NCBI GenBank assembly: GCA_964498015.1
Contig: CAZCFT010000001.1
Coordinates: 1-64,000 of the forward strand
Direction: 5' to 3'
DNA from: CAWEZN01 sp964498015
Lineage (GTDB): Bacteria; Zixibacteria; MSB-5A5; GN15; PGXB01
Length of the DNA stretch: 64,000 bases
Numbering within the stretch: the stretch's first letter is position 1; each line of letters starts with the position of its first letter. Position numbers and translations under genes: made by a program. The notes below the pieces were generated by a model. It saw only the letters and a list, made by a program, of their open reading frames with translations. It ran no database searches and was not told where the DNA came from. Shown here piece after piece: positions 9,408 to 18,791 of this stretch.

Positions 9408-9569
9408 ATGTCCCAGCTCTTTATTTCTGTCGCGAAGCGCGATGCACCGCAATCTGTCATTCCCGTGCCGGCGCCTCTTAGCCGCTATTGTCCTGTAATG
9501 ACTTGTCTGGGCTGTGGTCATCCAAAGAGAGTCTCTGAACAGGAGCAAATTGAGCATTTTTATATATGA
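9408..9569 (+). CDS. Possible small Cys-containing protein (53 aa)
   Basis: ATG at 9408, directly after an in-frame stop, opens a 53-codon frame ending in TGA at 9567-9569. The C-terminal half contains YCPVMTCLGCGHPKR, four potential metal ligands (C-x4-C-x2-C-x-H), followed by a polar tail. No good Shine-Dalgarno lies at the right distance (GGGGG at 9389 is 14 nt away). The middle (CTGTCATTCCCGTGCCGGCG) also resembles common intergenic repeat sequence, so the frame may be fortuitous. No family recognised. Confidence 0.28.
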   Translation: MSQLFISVAKRDAPQSVIPVPAPLSRYCPVMTCLGCGHPKRVSEQEQIEHFYI

Positions 9570-9668
9570 AAGGGGGGTTGAGGACTTATAATTTGCGGTC
9601 AGATTAGGACTTGCTATGCCGATAAAAAAGGATAAATTTGCGGATTAATTCAATACGGAGGACAAGCG

Positions 9669-10994
9669 ATGACAAAGACAAAGGAAGATGTCTTAAGACA
9701 AATCGATGACGCCGAAGTTCATTATATTCGACTTAATTTTACCGACATTTTGGGGCGTTTGAAAGGGATGTCGATCACTCGTTCGGAAATTGAGGCGGTG
9801 CTCGAAAGGGGGCAGGGGTTTGACGGGTCATCTATTGAGGGATTCGTGCGGATTGAGGAATCAGATTTGATGGCTATCCCGGATTTGCGCACTTTTCGGA
9901 TTATTCCATGGGAAATCGGCGGCGAGCGAACCGCCATGATGTTTTGCGATATTAAGAATCCTGACGGGACTCCCTATGCGGGGGATCCTCGCTGGGTCTT
10001 GAAACGAACTCTTGAGAAAATATCCCAAAAGGGATGGACGGCCTATCTGGGTCCTGAAATTGAGTTTTTCTATTTCAAGGATGAGACACATCCTCAGATA
10101 ATAGACCAAAGCGGATATTTTGATTATGGTTCATTTGATATAGCGACTCAGGTGGTGAAGAAGACAGTTACGGCTCTTGAGCTAATAGGAATACCGGTAG
10201 AATGCTCGCATCATGAAGTCGCTCCCAGCCAGCAGGAAATTGATCTGAAATATCAGGAAGCGCTGGTCATGGCCGACTTCGCCCAGATTTATAAGTTTGT
10301 GGTTAAAGAGGTTGCGGCGGAGAATGAAATTTATGCTTCATTTATGCCCAAACCGATTTTCGGCGAGAACGGCTCTGGGATGCATACCCACATGTCGCTA
10401 TTCAAAGATAATAGTAATCTTTTCTTTAAGAAAGATGATCCATATCAATTGTCCGATACGGCTCGCTATTTTATAGCGGGTCTTTTGACACATATCAGAG
10501 AAATCACCCTGATTCTGAATCAGTGGGTCAATTCCTACAAGCGGTTGGTAGTCGGATATGAGGCCCCTGTATATATGTCGTGGGGGAGACGTAATCGATC
10601 CAGTTTGATTCGTGTCCCAATGTACAGATTGGGACACGAAGAATCAACCCGTACTGAGTTGCGGTCGCCGGATCCGGCCTGCAACCCATATCTGGCCTTT
10701 TCGCTTATGCTTTCTGCGGGATTGATGGGGATTGAGAAGAAATATCCGCTTCCTGAACCTATTGAAGAAAATATTTTCACCATGTCCAAAGAAAAACGGG
10801 CAGAGCTCAAAATAAATGCTCTTCCTGATTCTCTTGAAAATGCTATTAAGGAAACTGAGAAATCCAAACTGGTACGAGAAACGTTGGGCGATCATATATT
10901 TGAGCAACTGATCGCAAACAAGAAAGTCGAGTGGGACAATTACCGGATTGCAGTTTCCAAGCATGAAATAGATACTTATTTGCCGTTCTTGTGA
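9669..10994 (+). CDS. glnA: Glutamine synthetase, type I (alpha-like)
   Basis: A 441-residue GSI enzyme making glutamine from glutamate, ammonia and ATP. The N-terminal beta-grasp domain contains QGFDGSSIEGF. The catalytic domain has GPEIEFF, NGSGMHTHMSLF and the RSSLIRVP...ELRSPDPACNPYLAFS region. The length and the sequence PIEENIFTMSKEKRAEL, lacking the Tyr adenylylation motif, point to the non-adenylylated GSI-alpha class. GGAGGAC about 6 nt before the ATG is a strong Shine-Dalgarno. It overlaps gatA by 4 nt, placing glutamine production with glutamine-consuming enzymes (GatA/B, purine synthesis). Confidence 0.97.
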   Translation: MTKTKEDVLRQIDDAEVHYIRLNFTDILGRLKGMSITRSEIEAVLERGQGFDGSSIEGFVRIEESDLMAIPDLRTFRIIPWEIGGERTAMMFCDIKNPDGTPYAGDPRWVLKRTLEKISQKGWTAYLGPEIEFFYFKDETHPQIIDQSGYFDYGSFDIATQVVKKTVTALELIGIPVECSHHEVAPSQQEIDLKYQEALVMADFAQIYKFVVKEVAAENEIYASFMPKPIFGENGSGMHTHMSLFKDNSNLFFKKDDPYQLSDTARYFIAGLLTHIREITLILNQWVNSYKRLVVGYEAPVYMSWGRRNRSSLIRVPMYRLGHEESTRTELRSPDPACNPYLAFSLMLSAGLMGIEKKYPLPEPIEENIFTMSKEKRAELKINALPDSLENAIKETEKSKLVRETLGDHIFEQLIANKKVEWDNYRIAVSKHEIDTYLPFL

Positions 10995-12427
10995 TTGAGG
11001 AATATTGCAAATTATCGGCCTCGGCCATAATTGACGGCCTGAAGAAAAGGGAATTCAGCGCAGTCGAAATATGCCGCTCGGCTCTTTCACACGTTGAAGG
11101 AACCGGCCGGCAGTTAAACGCTTTTATCACGGTTACAAGAAATAGGGCCCTTGAGCAGGCGGAAAAGGCCGACGCCAAAATCCGACGCGGCGATAACATT
11201 GGCGCTTTGTGCGGCGTGCCGGTAGCGCTGAAAGATAATATTTGTCTTACTGATTATCCGACTACCTGTGCCTCGCATATTCTCGATGGATTTATCCCGC
11301 CCTATGATGCCGCCTGTACCGAAAGGCTAATTTCCGCAGACGCTATAATTGTGGGCAAAACCAATATGGATGAGTTTGCGATGGGATCATCGACTGAAAA
11401 CTCATATTATGGCCCGGTAAAAAATCCAGTCGGCGAGGGATTGGTGCCGGGGGGTTCATCCGGAGGTTCTGCCGCGGCAGTCGCCGCGGGGATAGTTCCG
11501 ATCGCTTTCGGCTCCGAAACGGGCGGCTCTGTCCGCCAGCCGGCTTCATTTTGCGGGATATATGGTCTTAAACCGTCCTATGGAGCGATTTCGCGTTATG
11601 GTCTGGTTGCCTTTGCGTCATCAATGGACCAAATTGGTCCGATGGCACGCAATGTCTATGACCTGGCGCTCGCATTTAGCGCAGTCTGCGGCCGAGACGA
11701 AAATGATTCGACTTCGGTTGCCTTTGATCATCCTTATTATCCAACCTTGCTTGATACTCACAAGAAGTTCCGTTTTGGCATTCCGAAAGAATATTTCCGC
11801 GAGGGGCTTGACCCGGAGGTCGCAAGGCAAATCGAGTCAGCCATAAAACTTTTTGAGAAAGATGGGCACAGAATAGTTGACGCTTCATTGCCGCATTCCC
11901 CGCTGGCTATAGCTGTTTATTACATCAGCGCGGATGCTGAGGCCTCATCCAATCTCGCCCGGTATGACGGCGTGAAATATGGCTTAAGGATAGATGATGA
12001 TGATTTAACTACAATGTATAATAAAACCCGTCAGGCCGGATTTGGAACGGAAGTGAAAAGAAGAATTATTCTCGGAACGTATGTCCTATCGGCAGGATAT
12101 TATGACGCCTATTATCTCAAAGCTCAGCAGGTCAGGGAACTGCTAAGAATGGATTTTGAAAATGCGTTCAAGGAAGTTGATATTTTAGTCACCCCGACCT
12201 CGCCAACGGCCGCATTCAAAATGGGAGAAAAAATGGATGACCCACTGGCAATGTATCTTTCCGATATATACACGGCTCCGGCAAACTTATCGGGGATGCC
12301 GGCGATTTCTATTCCGTGTGGAACTGTTTCCGATGGCCGCCCGGTAGGTTTGCAGTTATTGGCCCCGGCCTTCGGAGAATTATCCCTTTTTCAGGCGGCG
12401 GCTCGCTTTGAAAAGCTGAGGGAATAG
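10991..12427 (+). CDS. gatA: Glutamyl-/aspartyl-tRNA amidotransferase subunit A
   Basis: A 478-residue amidase-signature protein that releases ammonia from glutamine for transamidation of Glu-tRNA-Gln (and possibly Asp-tRNA-Asn). The Ser-cisSer-Lys triad is visible: Lys in ALKDNICL (about 77), the cis-Ser in GGSSGGSAAAVAAG, and the nucleophile in GSETGGSVRQPASFCG. The start GTG at 10991 overlaps the glnA stop. gatB follows after 55 bp; gatC is not adjacent and not seen in the window. No glnS or asnS is visible either. Confidence 0.96.
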   Translation: MIEEYCKLSASAIIDGLKKREFSAVEICRSALSHVEGTGRQLNAFITVTRNRALEQAEKADAKIRRGDNIGALCGVPVALKDNICLTDYPTTCASHILDGFIPPYDAACTERLISADAIIVGKTNMDEFAMGSSTENSYYGPVKNPVGEGLVPGGSSGGSAAAVAAGIVPIAFGSETGGSVRQPASFCGIYGLKPSYGAISRYGLVAFASSMDQIGPMARNVYDLALAFSAVCGRDENDSTSVAFDHPYYPTLLDTHKKFRFGIPKEYFREGLDPEVARQIESAIKLFEKDGHRIVDASLPHSPLAIAVYYISADAEASSNLARYDGVKYGLRIDDDDLTTMYNKTRQAGFGTEVKRRIILGTYVLSAGYYDAYYLKAQQVRELLRMDFENAFKEVDILVTPTSPTAAFKMGEKMDDPLAMYLSDIYTAPANLSGMPAISIPCGTVSDGRPVGLQLLAPAFGELSLFQAAARFEKLRE

Positions 12428-12482
12428 AACATGGCTTTTTATAATTCAGGTAATTTGAAGCTCCAAGCGGATAGACAAGCGA

Positions 12483-13952
12483 ATGGCGGATAGACATATA
12501 ATCGACGGGTATGAACCGGTCATTGGGCTTGAAGTTCACGCTCAACTGAGCGCCGACAGCAAGATATTTTGCGGGTGCAAAGCCGAATATGGCGCCCCAC
12601 CCAATAGTTTAACATGTCCGGTTTGTCTTGGCCTTCCAGGCGCTTTGCCGGTTCTTAACAAGAAAGCTGTCGAGTATGCAATGAAAGTGATCCTGGCAGT
12701 GGGAGGAGAGGTACAGCTTCGCTCGGTTTTTGCCCGGAAAAATTATTTCTATCCAGATCTTCCCAAGGGATATCAGATTTCCCAGTTTGATCTTCCACTT
12801 GGGGAGGGTGGTGTGGTTGAATTTCAAATTGAAGGGGGAAAAAGTCGGAAGACGGTCCGCTTAAAAAGAATTCATCTTGAGGAGGATGCTGGGAAATCCC
12901 TGCATCCAGAGTCCGGGGAAGACTTTACTCGGATCGATCTCAACCGATGCGGCGTTCCACTGATTGAAATTGTCACCGAACCGGAAATCAATACCCCGCA
13001 AGAAGCTTATGGATATTTGACAAAACTGAAACAGATGCTTCAGTACCTGCGAATCTGCTCGGCAGATATGGAAAAGGGGCATCTTCGGTGCGATGCCAAT
13101 GTATCTGTACGACCGGCTGGCGCGCATATACTGGGGATCAGGACGGAAGTAAAAAATCTCAATTCATTCAAAGCTGTTGAAAAGGCTCTGGCCTATGAGA
13201 TCGAAAGGCAGATCGGCATATTGAAATCCGGCGGCAAGATTGAGCAGTGCACCTTGCTCTGGGACGATAAACGTCAGGCGGCAGAGTCGATGCGATCGAA
13301 AGAAGAATCCCACGATTATAGATACTTCCCCGAACCGGATTTGGTCAATCTCACTATTGATGAAGTCTGGTTGGAAAAAATAAGAGCGGAGCTTCCGGAG
13401 TTGGCGGAAGCGCGGGTAAAGCGGTTTATCAGTCAGTACAATATTCCTGAATATGACGCGATGGTTCTGACAGACAGTAGAGAATTGGCGGACTACTATG
13501 AAGACCTGATGAAGGAATTCAATGACGGCAAAGCGGCATCCAACTGGATAATGACGGAATTGCTCAGAGTTCTTAATGAAGAAAGGGCGGATATAGCGAC
13601 ATTTCGGATTAAGCCAAAGATGCTGGCAGAATTGCTTGGATATGTGCAGAGCGGAAAAATATCCGGTAAAATCGCGAAGGATGTTTTTGTAGAGATGATC
13701 GAGACATCAAAGACGGCGGGGGAAATAATTTTGTCCAAAGGGTTGACACAGATATCAGACGATTCTTTAATTAGGGGCGTGATTGCCAAAGTCATAGCAG
13801 AAAATGATGATAATCTCAGAAAATATCTTTCCGGCAAGAAACAGATTTTCGGATTTTTTGTAGGTCAAGTGATTAAAGAAACAGGCGGAAAGGCCAATCC
13901 GGGCTTGGTTAATAAATTATTGAAAGAAAAATTAGATGATCTTGCCGGCTAA
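12483..13952 (+). CDS. gatB: Glutamyl-/aspartyl-tRNA amidotransferase subunit B
   Basis: A 489-residue GatB, the kinase/transamidase subunit that phosphorylates the misacylated aminoacyl-tRNA and transfers ammonia from GatA. The N-terminal signature is GLEVHAQL, with a zinc-ligand region FCGCKAEYG...CPVCLGLPGALPVLN. DANVSVRP and DYRYFPEPDL mark the catalytic cradle. The C-terminal ~150 residues are the helical and YqeY-like tail that binds tRNA. The ATG at 12483 has a weak AGCGA upstream. The end overlaps purN by 17 nt. Confidence 0.97.
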   Translation: MADRHIIDGYEPVIGLEVHAQLSADSKIFCGCKAEYGAPPNSLTCPVCLGLPGALPVLNKKAVEYAMKVILAVGGEVQLRSVFARKNYFYPDLPKGYQISQFDLPLGEGGVVEFQIEGGKSRKTVRLKRIHLEEDAGKSLHPESGEDFTRIDLNRCGVPLIEIVTEPEINTPQEAYGYLTKLKQMLQYLRICSADMEKGHLRCDANVSVRPAGAHILGIRTEVKNLNSFKAVEKALAYEIERQIGILKSGGKIEQCTLLWDDKRQAAESMRSKEESHDYRYFPEPDLVNLTIDEVWLEKIRAELPELAEARVKRFISQYNIPEYDAMVLTDSRELADYYEDLMKEFNDGKAASNWIMTELLRVLNEERADIATFRIKPKMLAELLGYVQSGKISGKIAKDVFVEMIETSKTAGEIILSKGLTQISDDSLIRGVIAKVIAENDDNLRKYLSGKKQIFGFFVGQVIKETGGKANPGLVNKLLKEKLDDLAG

Positions 13953-14535
13953 ATTGGCTGTTTTCATTTCGGGAAGCGGGACAAACCTTCAATCTCTTAT
14001 TGATGCAATCAAATGCGGCAGGTTGTGCGCAAAAATTGTTCTGGTAGTTTCCAGCAGGAGCGATGCCTTCGGGCTTGAGCGGGCAAAGCAAGAAAAAATC
14101 GATACATTTCTCTATAAGACCAAAGATTATCCAACCGCGGAAGACGCTGAAAGGGCCTTGCTTGAGGCGCTTAAAGGACATGAAGTTGAATATGTGGCTC
14201 TGGCGGGATTTCTGAAATTAGCGCCAGACTCCGTCATTCAGAAGTACCAAAATAAAATTACCAATATTCATCCAGCCCTGCTTCCGAAATTTGGGGGAAA
14301 GGGGATGTACGGGCATTTTGTGCATGAGGCTGTCATTGCGGCAGGGGAGAAAGAATCAGGAGCCACGGTTCATATTGTGGATGAAACATATGATCATGGG
14401 AAAATATTATTGCAGAAGAAAGTGAAAATATATCCCGATGATACGCCCGATACTCTGGCGGCGAGAGTCTTGAGGATAGAGCATCAAATATATCCTGAGG
14501 CGCTTGAACTTTTGATAAGAGGGAAGATAGAATAA
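13936..14535 (+). CDS. purN: Phosphoribosylglycinamide formyltransferase
   Basis: A 199-residue 10-formyl-THF-dependent GAR transformylase, third step of purine synthesis. It shows FISGSGTNLQSLIDAI at the N-terminus (phosphate-binding loop) and the formyl-transferase active site NIHPALLPKFGGKGMYG, including the catalytic Asn-His pair. A later Asp is in VDETYDHGKI. It overlaps gatB upstream by 17 nt and purC downstream by 1 nt, so it is part of the glnA-gat-pur operon. Confidence 0.96.
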   Translation: MILPAKLAVFISGSGTNLQSLIDAIKCGRLCAKIVLVVSSRSDAFGLERAKQEKIDTFLYKTKDYPTAEDAERALLEALKGHEVEYVALAGFLKLAPDSVIQKYQNKITNIHPALLPKFGGKGMYGHFVHEAVIAAGEKESGATVHIVDETYDHGKILLQKKVKIYPDDTPDTLAARVLRIEHQIYPEALELLIRGKIE

Positions 14536-15431
14536 TGGAAAAGGCTCTCTTGGAAACAGACATAAAGGAATATCCGCTATTTTCACGCGGCAAGGTTCGC
14601 GATGTATATGACCTCGGCGATAAATTGCTGATTGTCGCCACCGACAGGGTGTCGGCATTTGATTGCGTGCTACCCAACGGTATTCCCGGTAAAGGAAGAA
14701 TATTGACCGCAATGTCTCTATTCTGGTTTGATCATATTAAAAGTATTATTTTGTCTCATTTGATCGCGGCCGACGTAAGTCAATTCCCTGCAAACCTGCA
14801 TAAATATCGCGAGATTCTTGACGGGAGAGCGATGCTGGTTGTTAAGGCAGAGAGAATTGATATTGAATGCGTTGTACGGGGATATATCTCCGGCTCGCTG
14901 TGGAAAGAGTTGACAGCGGCGCGCAAGAATGGAAGCAACGAAGCGCTCGGATTCAAATTCCCTCCTAACTTGCGCGAATCAGATAAGCTCCCAGAGCCTG
15001 TTTTTACGCCAGCGATCAAATCTGATGATGGCCACGACGAGAATATCTCATTTGAGCAGATGGCCAAGATTGTGGGCGCTGAGACGGCGGCAATGTGCCG
15101 TTCGAAGTCCATTGATATTTATAAGAAGACTTCAGAATATGCTCGCGGCCGGGGAATCATAATAGCCGATACCAAGTTTGAATTTGGGTTTCACAATGGC
15201 AGATTGATTATAATTGATGAGATTCTATCGCCTGATTCCTCGCGGTTCTGGCCTCTTGAACAATATGTTCCCGGCAAAGGCCAGCCATCGTTTGACAAGC
15301 AATTTATCCGCGACTATCTTGCCGGACTCGATTGGGACAAAAATCCTCCGGCGCCGAGTTTACCGGAAGAAATTTTGCTAAAATCCGCCGCCAAGTATAA
15401 AGAGGCGGAAAAATTGTTGACAGGAAAGTAA
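14535..15431 (+). CDS. purC: SAICAR synthase (phosphoribosylaminoimidazole-succinocarboxamide synthase)
   Basis: A 298-residue ATP-dependent ligase joining aspartate to CAIR. Characteristic segments are SRGKVRDVYDLGDKLLIVAT (N-terminal), ECVVRGYISGSLWKE, GHDENISFEQ and IADTKFEFGF with DEILSPDSSRFW. The length matches the longer form found in yeast and many bacteria rather than the ~240-residue E. coli form. The ATG shares one base with the purN stop (TAATG). Confidence 0.96.
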   Translation: MEKALLETDIKEYPLFSRGKVRDVYDLGDKLLIVATDRVSAFDCVLPNGIPGKGRILTAMSLFWFDHIKSIILSHLIAADVSQFPANLHKYREILDGRAMLVVKAERIDIECVVRGYISGSLWKELTAARKNGSNEALGFKFPPNLRESDKLPEPVFTPAIKSDDGHDENISFEQMAKIVGAETAAMCRSKSIDIYKKTSEYARGRGIIIADTKFEFGFHNGRLIIIDEILSPDSSRFWPLEQYVPGKGQPSFDKQFIRDYLAGLDWDKNPPAPSLPEEILLKSAAKYKEAEKLLTGK

Positions 15432-15432
15432 T

Positions 15433-17004
15433 ATGAACGATTTGATAAAGATTAGAAGGGCGCTGATATCAGTTTCCGACAAAGCAGGTCTTGTTGATTT
15501 TGCCGGAGCGCTGGTCAAATATAAAATAGAGATTATTTCCACGGGGGGAACATTAGCGGCGCTCAAGAAAGATGGAATTCATGCCGTTTCTGTGTCCACA
15601 TTCACCGGGGCGCCTGAAATTCTTGGTGGGCGCGTGAAAACTTTGCATCCCAAAATCCATGCCGGGATTCTCTATCGCCGTGATAATGAAGATGACTGCG
15701 AGGAAATGACGCATCAGGAATACAAACCGATCGATATGGTAGTCGTGAATTTGTACCCGTTTGAGAAAAAGGTTGACAACTCTAAGTCAACGGAAAAAGA
15801 AATAATAGAGAATATCGACATCGGCGGTCCATCTATGGTGAGAGCGGCGGCCAAGAATTTCTCGGGGGTGGCGGTAGTGACCTCGCCGAGTGATTATGAA
15901 TTAATAATCGAGGAAATGGCGAAAAATGAAGGGGCTCTTGGGCTGGAATTCAGGCGTCGTCTGGCGGCGACCGCATTTGATTTGACCCACAAATATGACA
16001 AGGCGGTAGCCGCATATTTTGTTTCCGGCAAAGGTACAGAAGGGGATAAGTTCCCTCATAAGCTCAATCTGTCTTTCAATCTTAAGTCATCGCTTCGATA
16101 TGGAGAAAATCCTCACCAGCAAGGGGCATATTATCAAGATAAAAAATATGCCGGTCCTTCGCTGACTAAAGCTGAGATTCTTTCCGGCAAGGAGCTTTCA
16201 TATAATAATATTGCTGACATGGATGCCTGCCTTGATATGATTCTCGATTTCAGGGAGCCGTTTGCATGCGTGTTGAAACATGCTAATCCGTGCGGAGCGG
16301 CTGTGGGAAAAACAATCGACGCGGCCTACAGGGATGCTCTCGCGTCTGATCCGCTTTCGGCTTTTGGCTCAATCATCGGACTTAACAAACAGGTTGATAT
16401 AGAGGCGGCCAAATTGCTGTATGATACGGGGTTTGTTGAGTGTATTCTGGCGCCAGGATACGATCCGGAAGCCCTGGAATTGCTCAAAAAAAAGAAGGCG
16501 CGTCGAATTTTGGCTCTTCCCGGAATATCTTCCGGTCGCTCTGGGGGAGAGATGGTTTTCAAGTTTATTCGGGGAGGCCTTCTTTTTCAAACCGCCGACG
16601 AACATGAGATTGATATGTCGGCTCTGCAAGTTGTCAGTAAGCGTAAGCCGACCGAAGGAGAAATCAAGTCGCTATTATTCGCATGGAAAATAGTCAAGCA
16701 TACTAAATCAAATGCAATTGTGATTGCCAGGGATTCGGCGACAGTCGGGATTGGAATGGGGCAGACATCACGGGTTGATTCTTCAGCTCTGGCGGTCAAA
16801 CGAGCCGGTGTGCGGGCTAAAGGGGCGGTTTTGGCTTCGGATGCTTTTTTCCCAATGCCTGACGGAGTCGAGGTCGCTCTTGACGCGGGGGTCACTGCCA
16901 TCATTCAGCCGGGTGGTTCCAAAGGAGACCCCCAAGCGATCGAGGCAGTCAATAAGGCCGGGGCGGCAATGGTTTTCACCGGCATAAGGCATTTTAAGCA
17001 TTAA
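15433..17004 (+). CDS. purH: Bifunctional AICAR transformylase / IMP cyclohydrolase
   Basis: A 523-residue enzyme for the last two steps to IMP. The N-terminal MGS-like IMP cyclohydrolase domain (about 1-140) contains ISTGGTLAALKK, LGGRVKTLHPKIHAGIL and the NIDIGGPSMVRAAAKN segment. The C-terminal AICARFT domain has SLRYGENPHQ, KHANPCGAAVG and SDAFFPMPDGVE. It ends the pur run one base after purC. A small GTTTCT/AGAAAC hairpin (17013-17027) follows the stop. Confidence 0.97.
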   Translation: MNDLIKIRRALISVSDKAGLVDFAGALVKYKIEIISTGGTLAALKKDGIHAVSVSTFTGAPEILGGRVKTLHPKIHAGILYRRDNEDDCEEMTHQEYKPIDMVVVNLYPFEKKVDNSKSTEKEIIENIDIGGPSMVRAAAKNFSGVAVVTSPSDYELIIEEMAKNEGALGLEFRRRLAATAFDLTHKYDKAVAAYFVSGKGTEGDKFPHKLNLSFNLKSSLRYGENPHQQGAYYQDKKYAGPSLTKAEILSGKELSYNNIADMDACLDMILDFREPFACVLKHANPCGAAVGKTIDAAYRDALASDPLSAFGSIIGLNKQVDIEAAKLLYDTGFVECILAPGYDPEALELLKKKKARRILALPGISSGRSGGEMVFKFIRGGLLFQTADEHEIDMSALQVVSKRKPTEGEIKSLLFAWKIVKHTKSNAIVIARDSATVGIGMGQTSRVDSSALAVKRAGVRAKGAVLASDAFFPMPDGVEVALDAGVTAIIQPGGSKGDPQAIEAVNKAGAAMVFTGIRHFKH

Positions 17005-17012
17005 ACTTACCC

Positions 17013-17027
17013 GTTTCTCAAAGAAAC
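17013..17027 (+). terminator. Small hairpin after purH
   Basis: A 6-bp perfect stem GTTTCT/AGAAAC with a 3-nt loop, 8 bases after the purH stop. The following TTCTTG is only weakly T-rich, so termination is uncertain. Confidence 0.3.
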
Positions 17028-17095
17028 TTCTTGCGTACCTTAGACTTTGGGCTTAAATTTGCATAGTATTGATTAAATTTCGGAAAGGAACGACG

Positions 17096-17569
17096 GTGGG
17101 AGATAGAGTTCTGGAAATAGTCGTCCTGCTGATGACCCATATTCGGGAAACCAGGGGGCAACTGGACAATCTTGAGGATATTTCCGATACTCTGAAAAGC
17201 CAGGGGTTTACGGAAAATGAAATCAGTTCCGCTTATTCCTGGGTCTTGGACCAGTTGCAGACGGACTCCCAACTCATTCATAATCTATCTCTTTCCAATG
17301 CATCGTTCAGAATCCTGAGCGATATCGAACGGCGCCATTTTCTTCCCGAAGCTTTTGGATATCTGCTTCAACTCAAGCATCTCGGCCTGCTCAACGACGG
17401 ACAATTGGAGCTTATCTTGGAGAGAGGCCTGATGATGGGGCCCGCTCCGATTGACCTCGAGCAAATCCGGATGGTAATCGGAACAGTGCTTTTTCATGAG
17501 ACGGGGCGCCCTGAACTGATCCGCCAGCCAGCTTATTTCTTCAATGATGAAGACGGGCTGATTAATTAG
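17096..17569 (+). CDS. DUF494 / Smg-family protein
   Basis: A 157-residue protein resembling the Smg (DUF494) family: VLEIVVLLMTHIRE at the start, an alternating helical middle and the C-terminal HLGLLNDGQLELILERGL segment. The family function is unknown. I prefer GTG at 17096 because GGAAAGGAA (17082-17090) sits just upstream; an in-frame TTG at 17069 would add nine residues without a better ribosome-binding site. In many bacteria smg lies near dprA/topA; here it sits between purH and coaBC, 28 bp before coaBC. Confidence 0.7.
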   Translation: MGDRVLEIVVLLMTHIRETRGQLDNLEDISDTLKSQGFTENEISSAYSWVLDQLQTDSQLIHNLSLSNASFRILSDIERRHFLPEAFGYLLQLKHLGLLNDGQLELILERGLMMGPAPIDLEQIRMVIGTVLFHETGRPELIRQPAYFFNDEDGLIN

Positions 17570-17597
17570 ATCAGAGTTTTTGTTTCTAAGAAAATAA

Positions 17598-18791
17598 ATG
17601 CCTTTTAAGGGAAAAAAGATAATTGTCGGTCTGACCGGCGGGATTGCGGCCTATAAAATCCCGCCATTAATAAGACTATTGAAAAAAGGCTCTGCCGATG
17701 TGCGGGCTATAATGACGCCGAATTCAACGAAATTTATCACGTCTCTCACGATAGAGACTGTGTCACAAAACCCGGTCTCGCTGGAGATGTTCCCGGAAGA
17801 TAGATTTGTGGGGACGCATCATATAGATTTAGCTGATTGGCCGGACGTATTTATTATTGCGCCGGCCACGGCGAATTTTATTGCGAAAGTGTCATCCGGA
17901 ATCTGCGATGACTTGTTGACGACGGTGATGTGCGCTACCAAGAAACCTGTCATTATCGCGCCAGCCATGAATACAAATATGTATTTGAACTCGATTACTC
18001 AGAAAAATATTCAATATCTGAAATCTCTTGGGTATTTATTTATCGAACCGGGAGAAGGGGAGTTGGCCTGCAATACTTATGGAAAGGGGCGGATGGCGGA
18101 ACCTCAAGAAATATCTTCTTTTGTCTTGAGTCTGTTTCAAAAAAAAAAGCTTCTGATTAATAAGAAAGTTCTGGTGACGGCCGGACCTTGCCGCGAGGCG
18201 ATTGATCCGGTACGGTATATTTCGAATCGTTCGTCTGGAAAAATGGGTTATGCTATTGCGGCCTCGGCAAAAGCGGCGGGGGCTAAAGTTGTTTTGATAT
18301 CCGGCCCGACCAGCCTCGTCCCAGAATTTGGAATCGAGACGCATAGAGTGGAATCGACCGACGAAATGTTCAGGGCGGTCAAGAAGGAATTTTCAAAGAG
18401 CGATATTGTCATTATGGCCGCGGCCCCGGCCGATTTCATGACTAAAAAGAAATCGGGGCAGAAAATAAAAAAGGGAACAGGGGATTTGTCGCTTGAATTG
18501 ATTCCAACGATAGATATATTGAACTCTTTGAAGAAATCGAAAAGAAAGGGCCAGATTGTAGTCGGGTTTGCCTTAGAAACAGAGAATGGACTCACTAATG
18601 CAAAGGATAAATTGAAAGAAAAGGGATTGGACCTGATAATTTTAAATATGGTCGGCGAGAGTATGCCATTTGATAGCGAGAGTAATCAGGCCTCTCTGGT
18701 CTATAAAAGTGGCAGGACGGAAGCCTTGCCTATGATGAGTAAGATGGAACTGGCGAATCTTATAGTAGAAAAGATTGCTAAGTTGAAATGA
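17598..18791 (+). CDS. coaBC: Bifunctional PPC decarboxylase / phosphopantothenoylcysteine synthetase
   Basis: A 397-residue CoaBC protein for two steps of coenzyme A synthesis. The N-terminal flavin-dependent CoaC domain (about 1-180) shows GLTGGIAAYK, the catalytic-His region THHIDLADWPD, APAMNTNMY and the GKGRMAEP loop. The C-terminal CoaB domain (about 190-397) starts at VLVTAGPCREAIDPVRYISN with SSGKMGYAIA. The last 4 nt overlap the UDG gene. Confidence 0.96.
   Translation: MPFKGKKIIVGLTGGIAAYKIPPLIRLLKKGSADVRAIMTPNSTKFITSLTIETVSQNPVSLEMFPEDRFVGTHHIDLADWPDVFIIAPATANFIAKVSSGICDDLLTTVMCATKKPVIIAPAMNTNMYLNSITQKNIQYLKSLGYLFIEPGEGELACNTYGKGRMAEPQEISSFVLSLFQKKKLLINKKVLVTAGPCREAIDPVRYISNRSSGKMGYAIAASAKAAGAKVVLISGPTSLVPEFGIETHRVESTDEMFRAVKKEFSKSDIVIMAAAPADFMTKKKSGQKIKKGTGDLSLELIPTIDILNSLKKSKRKGQIVVGFALETENGLTNAKDKLKEKGLDLIILNMVGESMPFDSESNQASLVYKSGRTEALPMMSKMELANLIVEKIAKLK

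Larger units (their letters stand above)
9314..9668. other. 355-bp gap upstream of glnA
   Basis: It contains a promoter candidate at 9344-9373, a possible small ORF at 9408-9569 (annotated separately), and the glnA ribosome-binding site GGAGGAC at about 9658. A TATAAT at 9587-9592 has no matching -35. I found no sigma-54 (GG-N10-GC) promoter or PII-type signal that I would trust. Confidence 0.5.

Noticed and set aside
9571..9668. Second promoter for glnA at TATAAT 9587-9592 or a sigma-54 site
   Set aside because: No -35 at proper spacing and no GG-N10-GC pattern with the required bases.
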